64,000 nt of DNA. Origin: Cyprinodon diabolis (lineage: Eukaryota > Chordata > Actinopteri > Cyprinodontiformes > Cyprinodontidae). The stretch covers positions 4,818,716 to 4,882,715 of the forward strand of contig CM060069.1 in the NCBI GenBank assembly GCA_030533445.1, read 5' to 3'. Shown here one piece after another: positions 14,068-26,524 of the stretch (position 1 is the first letter of the stretch; every line of letters starts with the position of its first letter). A program made the translations under genes and the position numbers. The notes below the pieces were generated by a model. The model worked only from the letters and a program-made list of their open reading frames with translations, was not told the origin of the DNA and searched no databases.

Positions 14068-17000
14068 GGGCTCTGGTTTATAAAAGGATCTGGTTTATAA
14101 TGGGCTCTGGTTTATAACCGGCTCTGGTTTATAAAGGGCCCTGGTTTATTAAGAGATCTGGTTCATAAAGGATCTGGTTTATAACGGGATCTGATTTATA
14201 AAGGGCTCTGGTTTATAAAAGGCTCTGGTTTAGAACTGGCATTGTTTTATAAAGGGCTTTGGTTTATAAAGGGCTCTGGTTTATAAGGGGCTCTGCTCTA
14301 TAAATGGCTCTGGTTTATAAAGGGCTCTGGTTTATAAAGGACTTTGGTTTATAAAGGGCTCTGGTTTATAAAGGGCCCTGGTTTATTAAGAGATCTGGTT
14401 CATAAAGGCTCTGGTTTATAATAGGCTCTGGTTTATAAAGGGATCTGGTTTATAACAGGCTCTGGTTTATAAAGGTATATGGTTTATAAAGAGCTCTGAT
14501 TTATAACAGGCTCTGGTTTATAAAGAGCTTTGGATTATAAAGGGCTCTGGTTTATACCGGGCTTTGGTTTATAAAGGGCTCTGATCTATAAAGGGCTCTG
14601 GTTTATAAAGGGCTCTGTATTATAAAGGGCTTTGGTTTATAAAGGGATCTGGTTTATAAAGGGCTCTGTTTTATAACGGGCTCTGGTTTATAACGGGCTT
14701 TTGTTTATAATGGGCTCTGGTTTATAACAGGCTCTGGTTTATAACCGGCTTTGGTTTATAAAGGCTCTGGTTTATAAAGGGCTTTGGTTTATAACGGGCT
14801 CTGGTTTATACTGGGCTCTGGTTTATAAAGGGCTCTGGTTTATAAAAGGATCTGGTTTATAACGGGCTCTGGTTTATAACCGGCTCATGTTTAAAAATGG
14901 CTTTGGTTTATAAAGGGCTCTAGTTTCTAAAGGGCTCTGCTTTATAAAGGGCTTTGGTTTGTAAATGGCTCTGGTTTATAAAGAGCTCTGGTTTATAACA
15001 GGCTCTGGTTTATTAAGGGCTTTGGTTTATAAAGAGCTCTGCTTTATATTGGGCTCTGGTTTATAAAGGGCTTTGGTTTATAACGGGCTCTGGTTTATAC
15101 CGGGCTTTGGTTTATAAAGGGCTCTGGTTTCTAAAGGGCTCTGGTTTATAAAGGGCTCTGGTTTATAAAAGGATCTGGTTTATAACGGGCTCTGGTTTAT
15201 AACCGGCTCTGGTTTAAAAACGGCTTAGGTTTATAAAGGGCTCTAGTTTCTAAAGGGCTCTGGTTTATAAAGGGCTTTGGTATGTAAATGGCTCTGGTTT
15301 ATAAAGAGCTCTGGTTTATACAGGCTTTGGTTTATAACGGGCTCTGGTTTATACCGGGCTCTGGTTTATAAAGGGCTCTGGTTTATAAAAAGATCTGGTT
15401 TATAACGGGCTCTGGTTTATAACCGGCTCTGGTTTAAAAATGGCTTTGGTTTATAAAGGGCACTAGTTTCTAAAGGGCTCTGGTTTATAACAGGCTCTGG
15501 TTTACAAAGGGCTATGGATTATAAAGAGCTCTGGTTTATAACGGGCTCTGGGTTATAAAGAGCTTTGGTTTACAACGGGCTCTGGTTTATACCGGGCTTT
15601 GGTTTATAAAGGGCTCTGGTTTCTAAATGGCTCTGGTTTATAAAGGCCTTTGGTTTATAAATGGCTCTGGTTTATAACGGGCCCTGGTTCATAACGGGCT
15701 TTGGTTTAGAAAAGGCTCTGGTTTATAAAGGGCTTTGGTTTATAACGGGCTCTGATTTATACAGGGCTCTGGTTTATAAAGGGCTCTGGTTTATAAAAGG
15801 ATCTGGTTTATAACGGGCTCTGGTTTATAACCGGCTCTGGTTTAAAAACGGCTTTGGTTTATAAAAGGATCTGGTTTATAATGGGCTCTGGTTTATAACC
15901 GGCCCTGGTTTATTAAGAGATCTGGTTCATAAAGGCTCTGGTTTATAACGGTATCTGATTTATAAAGGGCTCTGGTTTATAAAAGGCTCTGGTTTATAAC
16001 GGGCTCTGGTTTATAACCGGCTTTGGTTTATAAAAGCTCTGGTTTATAAAGGGCTTTGGTTTATAACGGGCTCTGGTTTATACCGGGCTCTGGTTTTATA
16101 AAGGGCTCTGGTTTATAAAAGGATCTGGTTTATAACGGGCTCTGGTTTATAACCGGCTCTGGTTTAAAAACGGCTTTGGTTTATAAAGGGCTCTAGTTTC
16201 TAAAGGGCTCTGGTTTATAAAGGGCTTTGGTTTGTAAATGGCTCTGGTTTATAAAAAGCTCTGGTTTATAACAGGCTCTGGTTTATTAAGGGCTTTGGTT
16301 TATAAAGAGCTCTGCTTTATATTGGGCTCTGGTTTATAAAGGGCTTTGGTTTATAACGTTCTGTGGTTTATACCGGGCTTTGGTTTATAAAGGGCTCTGG
16401 TTTCTAAAGGGCTCTGGTTTATAAAGGGCTCTGGTTTATAAAAGGATCTGGTTTATAAAGGGCTCTGGTTTATAACCAGCTCTGGTTTAAAAACGGCTTT
16501 GGTTTATAAAGGGCTCTGGTTTCTAAAGGGCTCTGGTTTATAAAGGGCTTTGGTTTATAAATTGCTCTGGTGTATAAAGGGCTCTGATCTATAAAGGGCT
16601 CTGGTTTATACAGGGCTCTGGTTTATAAAGGGCTCTGGTTTATAAAAGGATCTGGTTTATAACGGGCTCTGGTTTTTAACCGGCTCTGGTTTAAAAACGG
16701 CTTTGGTTTATAAAGGGCTCTAGTTTCTAAAGGGCTCTGGTTTATAACAGGCTCTGGTTTACAAAAGGCTATGGATTATAAAGAGCTCTGGTTTATAACG
16801 GGCTCTGGTTTATAAAGAGCTTTGGTTTATAACGGGCTCTGGTTTATACCGGGCTCTGGTTTATAAAGGGCTCTGGTTTATTAAGAGATCTGGTTCATAA
16901 AGGCTCCGGTTTATAACGGGATCTGATTTATAAAGGGCTCTGGTTTATAAAAGGCTCTGGTTTATAACTGGCATTGGTTTATAAAGGGCTTTGGTTTATA

Positions 17001-20000
17001 AAGGGCTCTGGTTTATAAGGGGCTCTGATTTATAAATGGCTCTGGTTTATAAAGGGCTCTGGTTTATAAAGGACTTTGGTTTATAAAGGGCTCTGGTTTA
17101 TAAAGGGCCCTGGTTTATTAAGAGATCTGGTTCATAAAGGCTCGGGTTTATAATAGGCTCTGGTTTATAAAGGGATCTGGTTTATAACAGGCTCTGGTTT
17201 ATAAAGGTATATGGTTTATAAAGAGCTCTGGTTTATAACAGGCTTTGGTTTATAAAGAGCTTTGGATTATAAGGGGCTCTGGTTTATACCGGGCTTTGGT
17301 TTATAAAGGGCTCTGATCTATAAAGGGCTCTGGTTTATAAAGGGCTTCAGTTTATAAAGGGATCTGGTTTATAAAGGGCTCGGTTTTATAACGGGCTCTG
17401 GTTTATAACGGGCTTTGGTTTATAAATGGCTCTGGTTTATAACGGGCTCTGGTTCATAACGGGCTTTGGTTTATAAAAGGCTCTGGTTTATAAAGGGCTC
17501 TGGTTTATTAAGAGATCTGGTTTATAAAGGGTTCTGTTTTATAACGGGCTCTGGTTTATAAAGGGCTCTGGTTTATAAAGGGCTTTGGTTTATAACGGGC
17601 TCTGGTTTATATCGGGCTTTGGTTTATAAAGGGCTCTGGTTTCTAAAGGGCTCTGGTTTATAAAGGGCTTTGGTTTATAAATGGCTCTGGTTTATAACGG
17701 GCTCTGGTTCATAACAGGCTTTGGTTTATAAAGGGCTCTGGTTTATAAAGGGCTCTGGTTTATTAAGAGGTCTGGTTCATAAAGGGCTCTGTTTTATAAC
17801 GGGATCTGATTTTTAAAGGGCTCTGGTTTATAAAAGGCTCTGGTTGTTAACAGGCATTGTTTTATAAAGGGCTTTGGTTTATAAAGGTCTCTGGGTTATA
17901 AGTGGCTCTGATCTATAAAGGCTCTGGTTTATAATAGGCTCTGGTTTATAAAGGGATCTGGTTTATAACAGGCTCTGGTTTATAAAGGGATATGGTTTAT
18001 AAAGAGCTCTGATTTATAACAGGCTCTGGTTTATAAAGAGCTTTGGATTATAAAGGGCTCTGGTTTATATGGGCTTTGGTTTATAAAGGGCTCTGATCTA
18101 TAAAGGACTCTGGTTTATAAAGGGCTCTGGTTTATAAAGGGCTTTGGTTTATAAAGGGATATGGTTTATAAAGGTCTATGGTTTATAAAGAGCTCTGATT
18201 AATAGCGGGCTCTGGTTTATAAAGAGCTTTGGTTTAAAAACAGCTCTGCTTCATATTGGGCTCTGGTTTATAAAGGGCTGTGGTTTATAACGGGCTCTGG
18301 TTTATAACGGGCTTTTGTTTATAATGGGCTCTGGTTTATAACAGGCTCTGGTTTATAACCGGCTTTGGTTTATAAAGGGCTCTGGTTTATAAAGGGCTTT
18401 GGTTTATAACGGGCTCTGGTTTATACCGGGCTTTGGTTTATAAAGGGCTCTGGTTTCTAAAGGGCTCTGGTTTATAAAGGGCTTTGGTTTATAAATGGCT
18501 CTGGTTTATAACGGGCTCTGGTTCATAACGGGCTTTGGTTTATAAAAGGCTCTGGTTTATAAAGGGCTCTGGTTTATAAAAGGATCTGGTTTATAACGGG
18601 CTCTGGTTTATAACCGGCTCTGTTTTAAAAACGGCTTTGGTTTATAAAGGGCTTTGGTTTATAACGGGCTCTGGTTTATACCGGGCTTTGGTTTATAAAG
18701 GGCTCTGGTTTATAAAGAGCTCTGATTAATAGCGGGCTCTGGTTTATAAAGAGCTTTGGTTTAAAAACAGCTCTGCTTCATATTGGGCTCTGGTTTATAA
18801 AGGACTCTGGTTTATAAAGGGCTCTGGTTTATAAAGGGCTTTGGTTTATAAAGGGATATGGTTTATAAAGGTCTATGGTTTATAAAGAGCTCTGATTAAT
18901 AGCGGGCTCTGGTTTATAAAGAGCTTTGGTTTAAAAACAGCTCTGCTTCATATTGGGCTCTGGTTTATAAAGGGCTGTGGTTTATAACGGGCTCTGGTTT
19001 ATAACGGGCTTTTGTTTATAATGGGCTCTGGTTTATAACAGGCTCTGGTTTATAACCGGCTCTGGTTTATAAAGGGCTTTGGTTTATAACGGGCTCTGGT
19101 TTATACCGGGCTTTGGTTTATAAAGGGCTCTGGTTTCTAAAGGGCTCTGGTTTATAAAGGGCTTTGGTTTATAAATGGCTCTGGTTTATAACGGGCTCTG
19201 GTTCATAACGGGCTTTGGTTTATAAAAGGCTCTGGTTTATAAAGGGCTCTGGTTTATAAAAGGATCTGGTTTATAACGGGCTCTGGTTTATAACCGGCTC
19301 TGGTTTAAAAACGGCTTTGGTTTATAAAGGGCTCTAGTTTCTAAAGGGCTCTGGTTTATAACTGGCATTGGTTTATAAAGGGCTTTGGTTTATAAAGAGC
19401 TCTTGTTTATAAGGGGCTCTGATCTATAAATGGCTCTGGTTTATAAAGGGCTCTGGTTTATAAAGGACTTTGGTTTATAAAGGGCTCTGGTTTATAAAGG
19501 GCCCTGGTTTATTAAGAGATCTGGTTCATAAAGGCTCTGGTTTATAATAGGCTCTGGTTTATAAAGGGATCTGGTTTATAACAGGCTCTGGTTTATAAAG
19601 GTATATGGTTTATAAAGAGCTCTGATTTATAACAGGCTCTGGTTTATAAAGAGCTTTGGATTAAAAAGGGCTCTGGTTTATACCGGGCTTTGGTTTATAA
19701 AGGGCTCTGATCTATAAAGGGCTCTGGTTTATAAAGGGCTCTGGTTTATAAAGGGCGTTGGTTTATAAAGGGATCTGGTTTATAAAGGGCTCTGTTTTAT
19801 AACGGGCTCTGGTTTATAACGGGCTTTGGTTTATAAATGGGCTCTGGTTTATAACGGGCTCTGGTTCATAACGGGCTTTGGTTTATAAAAGGCTCTGGTT
19901 TATAAAGGGCTCTGGTTTATTAAGAGATCTGGTTTATAAAGGGCTCTGTTTTATAACGGGCTCTGGTTTATAAAGGGCTCTGGTTTATAAAGAGCCATAA

Positions 20001-22025
20001 TTTATCTAGGGCTCTGTTTTATAAAGCACTCTGGTTTATAACAGGCTCTGGTTTATAAAGGGCTTTGGATTATAAAGAGCTCTGCTTTATATTGGGCTCT
20101 GGTTTATAAAGGGCTTTGGTTTATAACGGGCTCTGGTTTATATCGGGCTTTGGTTTATAAAGGGCTCTGGTTTATAAAGGGCTCTGGTTTATAAAGGGCT
20201 TTGGTTTATAAATGGCTCTGGTTTATAACGGGCTCTGGTTCATAACAGGCTTTGGTTTATAAAGGGCTCTGGTTTATAAAGGGCTCTGGTTTATTAAGAG
20301 GTCTGGTTCATAAAGGGCTCTGTTTTATAACGGGATCTGATTTTTAAAGGGCTCTGGTTTATAAAAGGCTCTGGTTTTTAACAGGCATTGGTTTATAAAG
20401 GGCTTTGGTTTATAAAGGGCTCTGGGTTATAAGGGGCTCTGATCTATAAAGGGCTCTGGTTTATAAAGGGCTCTGGTTTATAAAGGACTTTGGTTTATAA
20501 AGGGCTCTGGTTTAAAAAGGGCCCTGGTTTATTAAGAGATCTGGTTCATAAAAGCTCTGGTTTATAATAGGCTCTGGTTTATAAAGGGATCTGGTTTATA
20601 ACAGGCTCTGGTTTATAAAGGTATATGGTTTATAAAGAGCTCTGATTTATAACAGGCTCTGGTTTATAAAGAGCTTTGGATTATAAAGGGCTCTGGTTTA
20701 TATCGGGCTTTGGTTTATAAAGGGCTCTGCTCTATAAAGGGCTCTGGTTTATAAAGGGCTCTGTTTTATAAAGGGCTTTGGTTTATAAAGGGATATGGTT
20801 TATAAAGGTCTATGGTTTATAAAGAGCTCTGATTAATAGCGGGCTCTGGTTTATAAAGAGCTTTGGTTTATAACGGGCTCTGGTTTATAACGGGCTTTTG
20901 TTTATAATGGACTCTGGTTTATAACAGGCTCTGGTTTATAACCGGCTTTGGTTTATAAAGGGCTCTGGTTTATAAAGGGCTTTGGTTTATAACGGGCTCT
21001 GGTTTATACCGGGCTTTGGTTTATAAAGGGCTCTGGTTTCTAAAGGGCTCTGGTTTATTAAGAGATCTGGTTTATAAAGGGCTCTGTTTTATAACTGGCT
21101 CTGGTTTATAAAGAGCCCTAATTTATCTAGGGCTCTGTTTTATAAAGCGCTCTGGTTTATAACAGGCTCTGGTTTATTAAGACATCTGGTTTATAAAGGG
21201 CTGTGGTTTATAAAGGGAACTGGTTTATAACAGGCTCTGGTTTATAAAGGGCTATGGATTATAAAGAGCTCTGGTTTATAACAGGCTCTGGTTTATAAAG
21301 GGCTTTGGTTTATCACGGGCTCTGGTTTATACCGGGCTCTGGTTTATAAAGGGCTCTGGTTTAAAAAAGGATCTGGTTCATAACGGGCTCTGGTTTATAA
21401 CGGGCTCTGGTTTATAACCGGCTCTGGTTTAAAAACGGCTTTGGTTTATAAAGGGCTCTAGTTTCTAAAGGGCTCTGGTTTATAACAGGCTCTGGTTTAT
21501 AAAGGGCTATGGATTATAAAGAGCTCTGGTTTATAACGGGCTCTGGTTTATAAAGAGCTTTGGTTTACAACGGGCTCTGGTTTATACTGGGCTTTGGTTT
21601 ATAAAGGGCTCTGGTTTCTAAAGGGCTCTGGTTTATAAAGGGCTTTGGTTTATAAATTGCTCTGGTTTATAACGGGCTCTGGTTCATAACGGGCTCTGGT
21701 TTATACAGGGCTCTGGTTTCTAAAGGGCTCTGGTTTATAGAAGGATCTGGTTTATAACGGCCTCTGGTTTATAACCGGCTCTGGTTTAAAAACGGCTTTG
21801 GTTTATAAAAGGATCTAGTTTATAATGGGCTCTGGTTTATAACCGGCCCTGGTTTATTAAGAGATCTGGTTCATAAAGGCTCTGGTTTATAACGGGATCT
21901 GATTTATAAAGGGCTCTGGTTTATAAACGGCTCTGGTTTATAACGGGCTCTGGTTTATAACCGGCTCTGGTTTAAAAACGGCTTTGGTTTATAAAGGGCT
22001 CTAGTTTCTAAAGGGTTCTGGTTTA
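14068..22025 (+). repeat. Large higher-order block, downstream copy of 3865-11210
   Basis: It follows the unit order of 3865-11210 with few differences. A three-unit (51 bp) loss lies near 17410, and extra units of AGCGGGCTCT and GCTTCATATT type lie at about 18700-18950. Part of it is copied again: ACTGGCATTG anchors at 19361, 22028 and 24373 mark three successive starts of a similar sub-block of about 1.7 kb. A partial extra copy of 14459-15314 sits at about 13170-14025 (offset 1289). Confidence 0.8.
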
Positions 22026-25000
22026 TAACTGGCATTGGTTTATAAAGGGCTTTGGTTTATAAAGAGCTCTGGTTTATAAGGGGCTCTGATCTATAAATGG
22101 CTCTGGTTTATAAAGGGCTCTGGTTTATAAAGGACTTTGGTTTATAAAGGGCTCTGGTTTATAAAGGGCCCTGGTTTATTAAGAGATCTGGTTCATAAAG
22201 GCTCTGGTTTATAATAGGCTCTGGTTTATAAAGGGATCTGGTTTATAACAGGCTCTGGTTTATAAAGGTATATGGTTTATAAAGAGCTCTGATTTATAAC
22301 AGGCTCTGGTTTATAAAGAGCTTTGGATTAAAAAGGGCTCTGGTTTATACCGGGCTTTGGTTTATAAAGGGCTCTGATCTATAAAGGGCTCTGGTTTATA
22401 AAGGGCTCTGGTTTATAAAGGGCGTTGGTTTATAAAGGGATCTGGTTTATAAAGGGCTCTGTTTTATAACGGGCTCTGGTTTATAACGGGCTTTGGTTTA
22501 TAAATGGGCTCTGGTTTATAACGGGCTCTGGTTCATAACGGGCTTTGGTTTATAAAAGGCTCTGGTTTATAAAGGGCTCTGGTTTATTAAGAGATCTGGT
22601 TTATAAAGGGCTCTGTTTTATAACGGGCTCTGGTTTATAAAGGGCTCTGGTTTATAAAGAGCCATAATTTATCTAGGGTTCTGTTTTATAAAGCACTCTG
22701 GTTTATAACAGGCTCTGGTTTATAAAGGGCTTTGGATTATAAAGAGCTCTGCTTTATATTGGGCTCTGGTTTATAAAGGGCTTTGGTTTATAACGGGCTC
22801 TGGTTTATATCGGGCTTTGGTTTATAAAGGGCTCTGGTTTATAAAGGGCTCTGGTTTATAAAGGGCTTTGGTTTATAAATGGCTCTGGTTTATAACGGGC
22901 TCTGGTTCATAACAGGCTTTGGTTTATAAAGGGCTCTGGTTTATAAAGGGCTCTGGTTTATTAAGAGGTCTGGTTCATAAAGGGCTCTGTTTTATAACGG
23001 GATCTGATTTTTAAAGGGCTCTGGTTTATAAAAGGCTCTGGTTTTTAACAGGCATTGGTTTATAAAGGGCTTTGGTTTATAAAGGGCTCTGGGTTATAAG
23101 GGGCTCTGATCTATAAAGGGCTCTGGTTTATAAAGGGCTCTGGTTTATAAAGGACTTTGGTTTATAAAGGGCTCTGGTTTAAAAAGGGCCCTGGTTTATT
23201 AAGAGATCTGGTTCGTAAAAGCTCTGGTTTATAATAGGCTCTGGTTTATAAAGGGATCTGGTTTATAACAGGCTCTGGTTTATAAAGGTATATGGTTTAT
23301 AAAGAGCTCTGATTTATAACAGGCTCTGGTTTATAAAGAGCTTTGGATTATAAAGGGCTCTGGTTTATATCGGGCTTTGGTTTATAAAGGGCTCTGCTCT
23401 ATAAAGGGCTCTGGTTTATAAAGGGCTCTGTTTTATAAAGGGCTTTGGTTTATAAAGGGATATGGTTTATAAAGGTCTATGGTTTATAAAGAGCTCTGAT
23501 TAATAGCGGGCTCTGGTTTATAAAGAGCTTTGGTTTATAACGGGCTCTGGTTTATAACGGGCTTTTGTTTATAATGGACTCTGGTTTATAACAGGCTCTG
23601 GTTTATAACCGGCTTTGGTTTATAAAGGGCTCTGGTTTATAAAGGGCTTTGGTTTATAACGGGCTCTGGTTTATACCGGGCTTTGGTTTATAAAGGGCTC
23701 TGGTTTATAAAGAGCTCTGATTAATAGCGGGCTCTGGTTTATAAAGAGCTTTGGTTTAAAAACAGCTCTGCTTCATATTGGGCTCTGGTTTATAAAGGAC
23801 TCTGGTTTATAAAGGGCTCTGGTTTATAAAGGGCTTTGGTTTATAAAGGGATATGGTTTATAAAGGTCTATGGTTTATAAAGAGCTCTGATTAATAGCGG
23901 GCTCTGGTTTATAAAGAGCTTTGGTTTAAAAACAGCTCTGCTTCATATTGGGCTCTGGTTTATAAAGGGCTGTGGTTTATAACGGGCTCTGGTTTATAAC
24001 GGGCTTTTGTTTATAATGGGCTCTGGTTTATAACAGGCTCTGGTTTATAACCGGCTTTGGTTTATAAAGGGCTCTGGTTTATAAAGGGCTTTGGTTTATA
24101 ACGGGCTCTGGTTTATACCGGGCTTTGGTTTATAAAGGGCTCTGGTTTCTAAAGGGCTCTGGTTTATAAAGGGCTTTGGTTTATAAATGGCTCTGGTTTA
24201 TAACGGGCTCTGGTTCATAACGGGCTTTGGTTTATAAAAGGCTCTGGTTTATAAAGGGCTCTGGTTTATAAAAGGATCTGGTTTATAACGGGCTCTGGTT
24301 TATAACCGGCTCTGGTTTAAAAACGGCTTTGGTTTATAAAGGGCTCTAGTTTCTAAAGGGCTCTGGTTTATAACTGGCATTGGTTTATAAAGGGCTTTGG
24401 TTTATAAAGAGCTCTTGTTTATAAGGGGCTCTGATCTATAAATGGCTCTGGTTTATAAAGGGCTCTGGTTTATAAAGGACTTTGGTTTATAAAGGGCTCT
24501 GGTTTATAAAGGGCCCTGGTTTATTAAGAGATCTGGTTCATAAAGGCTCTGGTTTATAATAGGCTCTGGTTTATAAAGGGATCTGGTTTATAACAGGCTC
24601 TGGTTTATAAAGGTATATGGTTTATAAAGAGCTCTGATTTATAACAGGCTCTGGTTTATAAAGAGCTTTGGATTAAAAAGGGCTCTGGTTTATACCGGGC
24701 TTTGGTTTATAAAGGGCTCTGATCTATAAAGGGCTCTGGTTTATAAAGGGCTCTGGTTTATAAAGGGCGTTGGTTTATAAAGGGATCTGGTTTATAAAGG
24801 GCTCTGTTTTATAACGGGCTCTGGTTTATAACGGGCTTTGGTTTATAAATGGGCTCTGGTTTATAACGGGCTCTGGTTCATAACGGGCTTTGGTTTATAA
24901 AAGGCTCTGGTTTATAAAGGGCTCTGGTTTATTAAGAGATCTGGTTTATAAAGGGCTCTGTTTTATAACGGGCTCTGGTTTATAAAGGGCTCTGGTTTAT

Positions 25001-26524
25001 AAAGAGCCATAATTTATCTAGGGCTCTGTTTTATAAAGCACTCTGGTTTATAACAGGCTCTGGTTTATAAAGGGCTTTGGATTATAAAGAGCTCTGCTTT
25101 ATATTGGGCTCTGGTTTATAAAGGGCTTTGGTTTATAACGGGCTCTGGTTTATATCGGGCTTTGGTTTATAAAGGGCTCTGGTTTATAAAGGGCTCTGGT
25201 TTATAAAGGGCTTTGGTTTATAAATGGCTCTGGTTTATAACGGGCTCTGGTTCATAACAGGCTTTGGTTTATAAAGGGCTCTGGTTTATAAAGGGCTCTG
25301 GTTTATTAAGAGGTCTGGTTCATAAAGGGCTCTGTTTTATAACGGGATCTGATTTTTAAAGGGCTCTGGTTTATAAAAGGCTCTGGTTTTTAACAGGCAT
25401 TGGTTTATAAAGGGCTTTGGTTTATAAAGGGCTCTGGGTTATAAGGGGCTCTGATCTATAAAGGGCTCTGGTTTATAAAGGGCTCTGGTTTATAAAGGAC
25501 TTTGGTTTATAAAGGGCTCTGGTTTAAAAAGGGCCCTGGTTTATTAAGAGATCTGGTTCATAAAAGCTCTGGTTTATAATAGGCTCTGGTTTATAAAGGG
25601 ATCTGGTTTATAACAGGCTCTGGTTTATAAAGGTATATGGTTTATAAAGAGCTCTGATTTATAACAGGCTCTGGTTTATAAAGAGCTTTGGATTATAAAG
25701 GGCTCTGGTTTATATCGGGCTTTGGTTTATAAAGGGCTCTGCTCTATAAAGGGCTCTGGTTTATAAAGGGCTCTGTTTTATAAAGGGCTTTGGTTTATAA
25801 AGGGATATGGTTTATAAAGGTCTATGGTTTATAAAGAGCTCTGATTAATAGCGGGCTCTGGTTTATAAAGAGCTTTGGTTTATAACGGGCTCTGGTTTAT
25901 AACGGGCTTTTGTTTATAATGGACTCTGGTTTATAACAGGCTCTGGTTTATAACCGGCTTTGGTTTATAAAGGGCTCTGGTTTATAAAGGGCTTTGGTTT
26001 ATAACGGGCTCTGGTTTATACCGGGCTTTGGTTTATAAAGGGCTCTGGTTTCTAAAGGGCTCTGGTTTATTAAGAGATCTGGTTTATAAAGGGCTCTGTT
26101 TTATAACGGGCTCTGGTTTATAAAGAGCCCTAATTTATCTAGGGCTCTGTTTTATAAAGCGCTCTGGTTTATAACAGGCTCTGGTTTATTAAGACATCTG
26201 GTTTATAAAGGGCTGTGGTTTATAAAGGGAACTGGTTTATAACAGGCTCTGGTTTATAAAGGGCTATGGATTATAAAGAGCTCTGGTTTATAACAGGCTC
26301 TGGTTTATAAAGGGCTTTGGTTTATCACGGGCTCTGGTTTATACCGGGCTCTGGTTTATAAAGGGCTCTGGTTTAAAAAAGGATCTGGTTCATAACGGGC
26401 TCTGGTTTATAACGGGCTCTGGTTTATAACCGGCTCTGGTTTAAAAACGGCTTTGGTTTATAAAGGGCTCTAGTTTCTAAAGGGCTCTGGTTTATAACAG
26501 GCTCTGGTTTATTTCCGGCTCTGG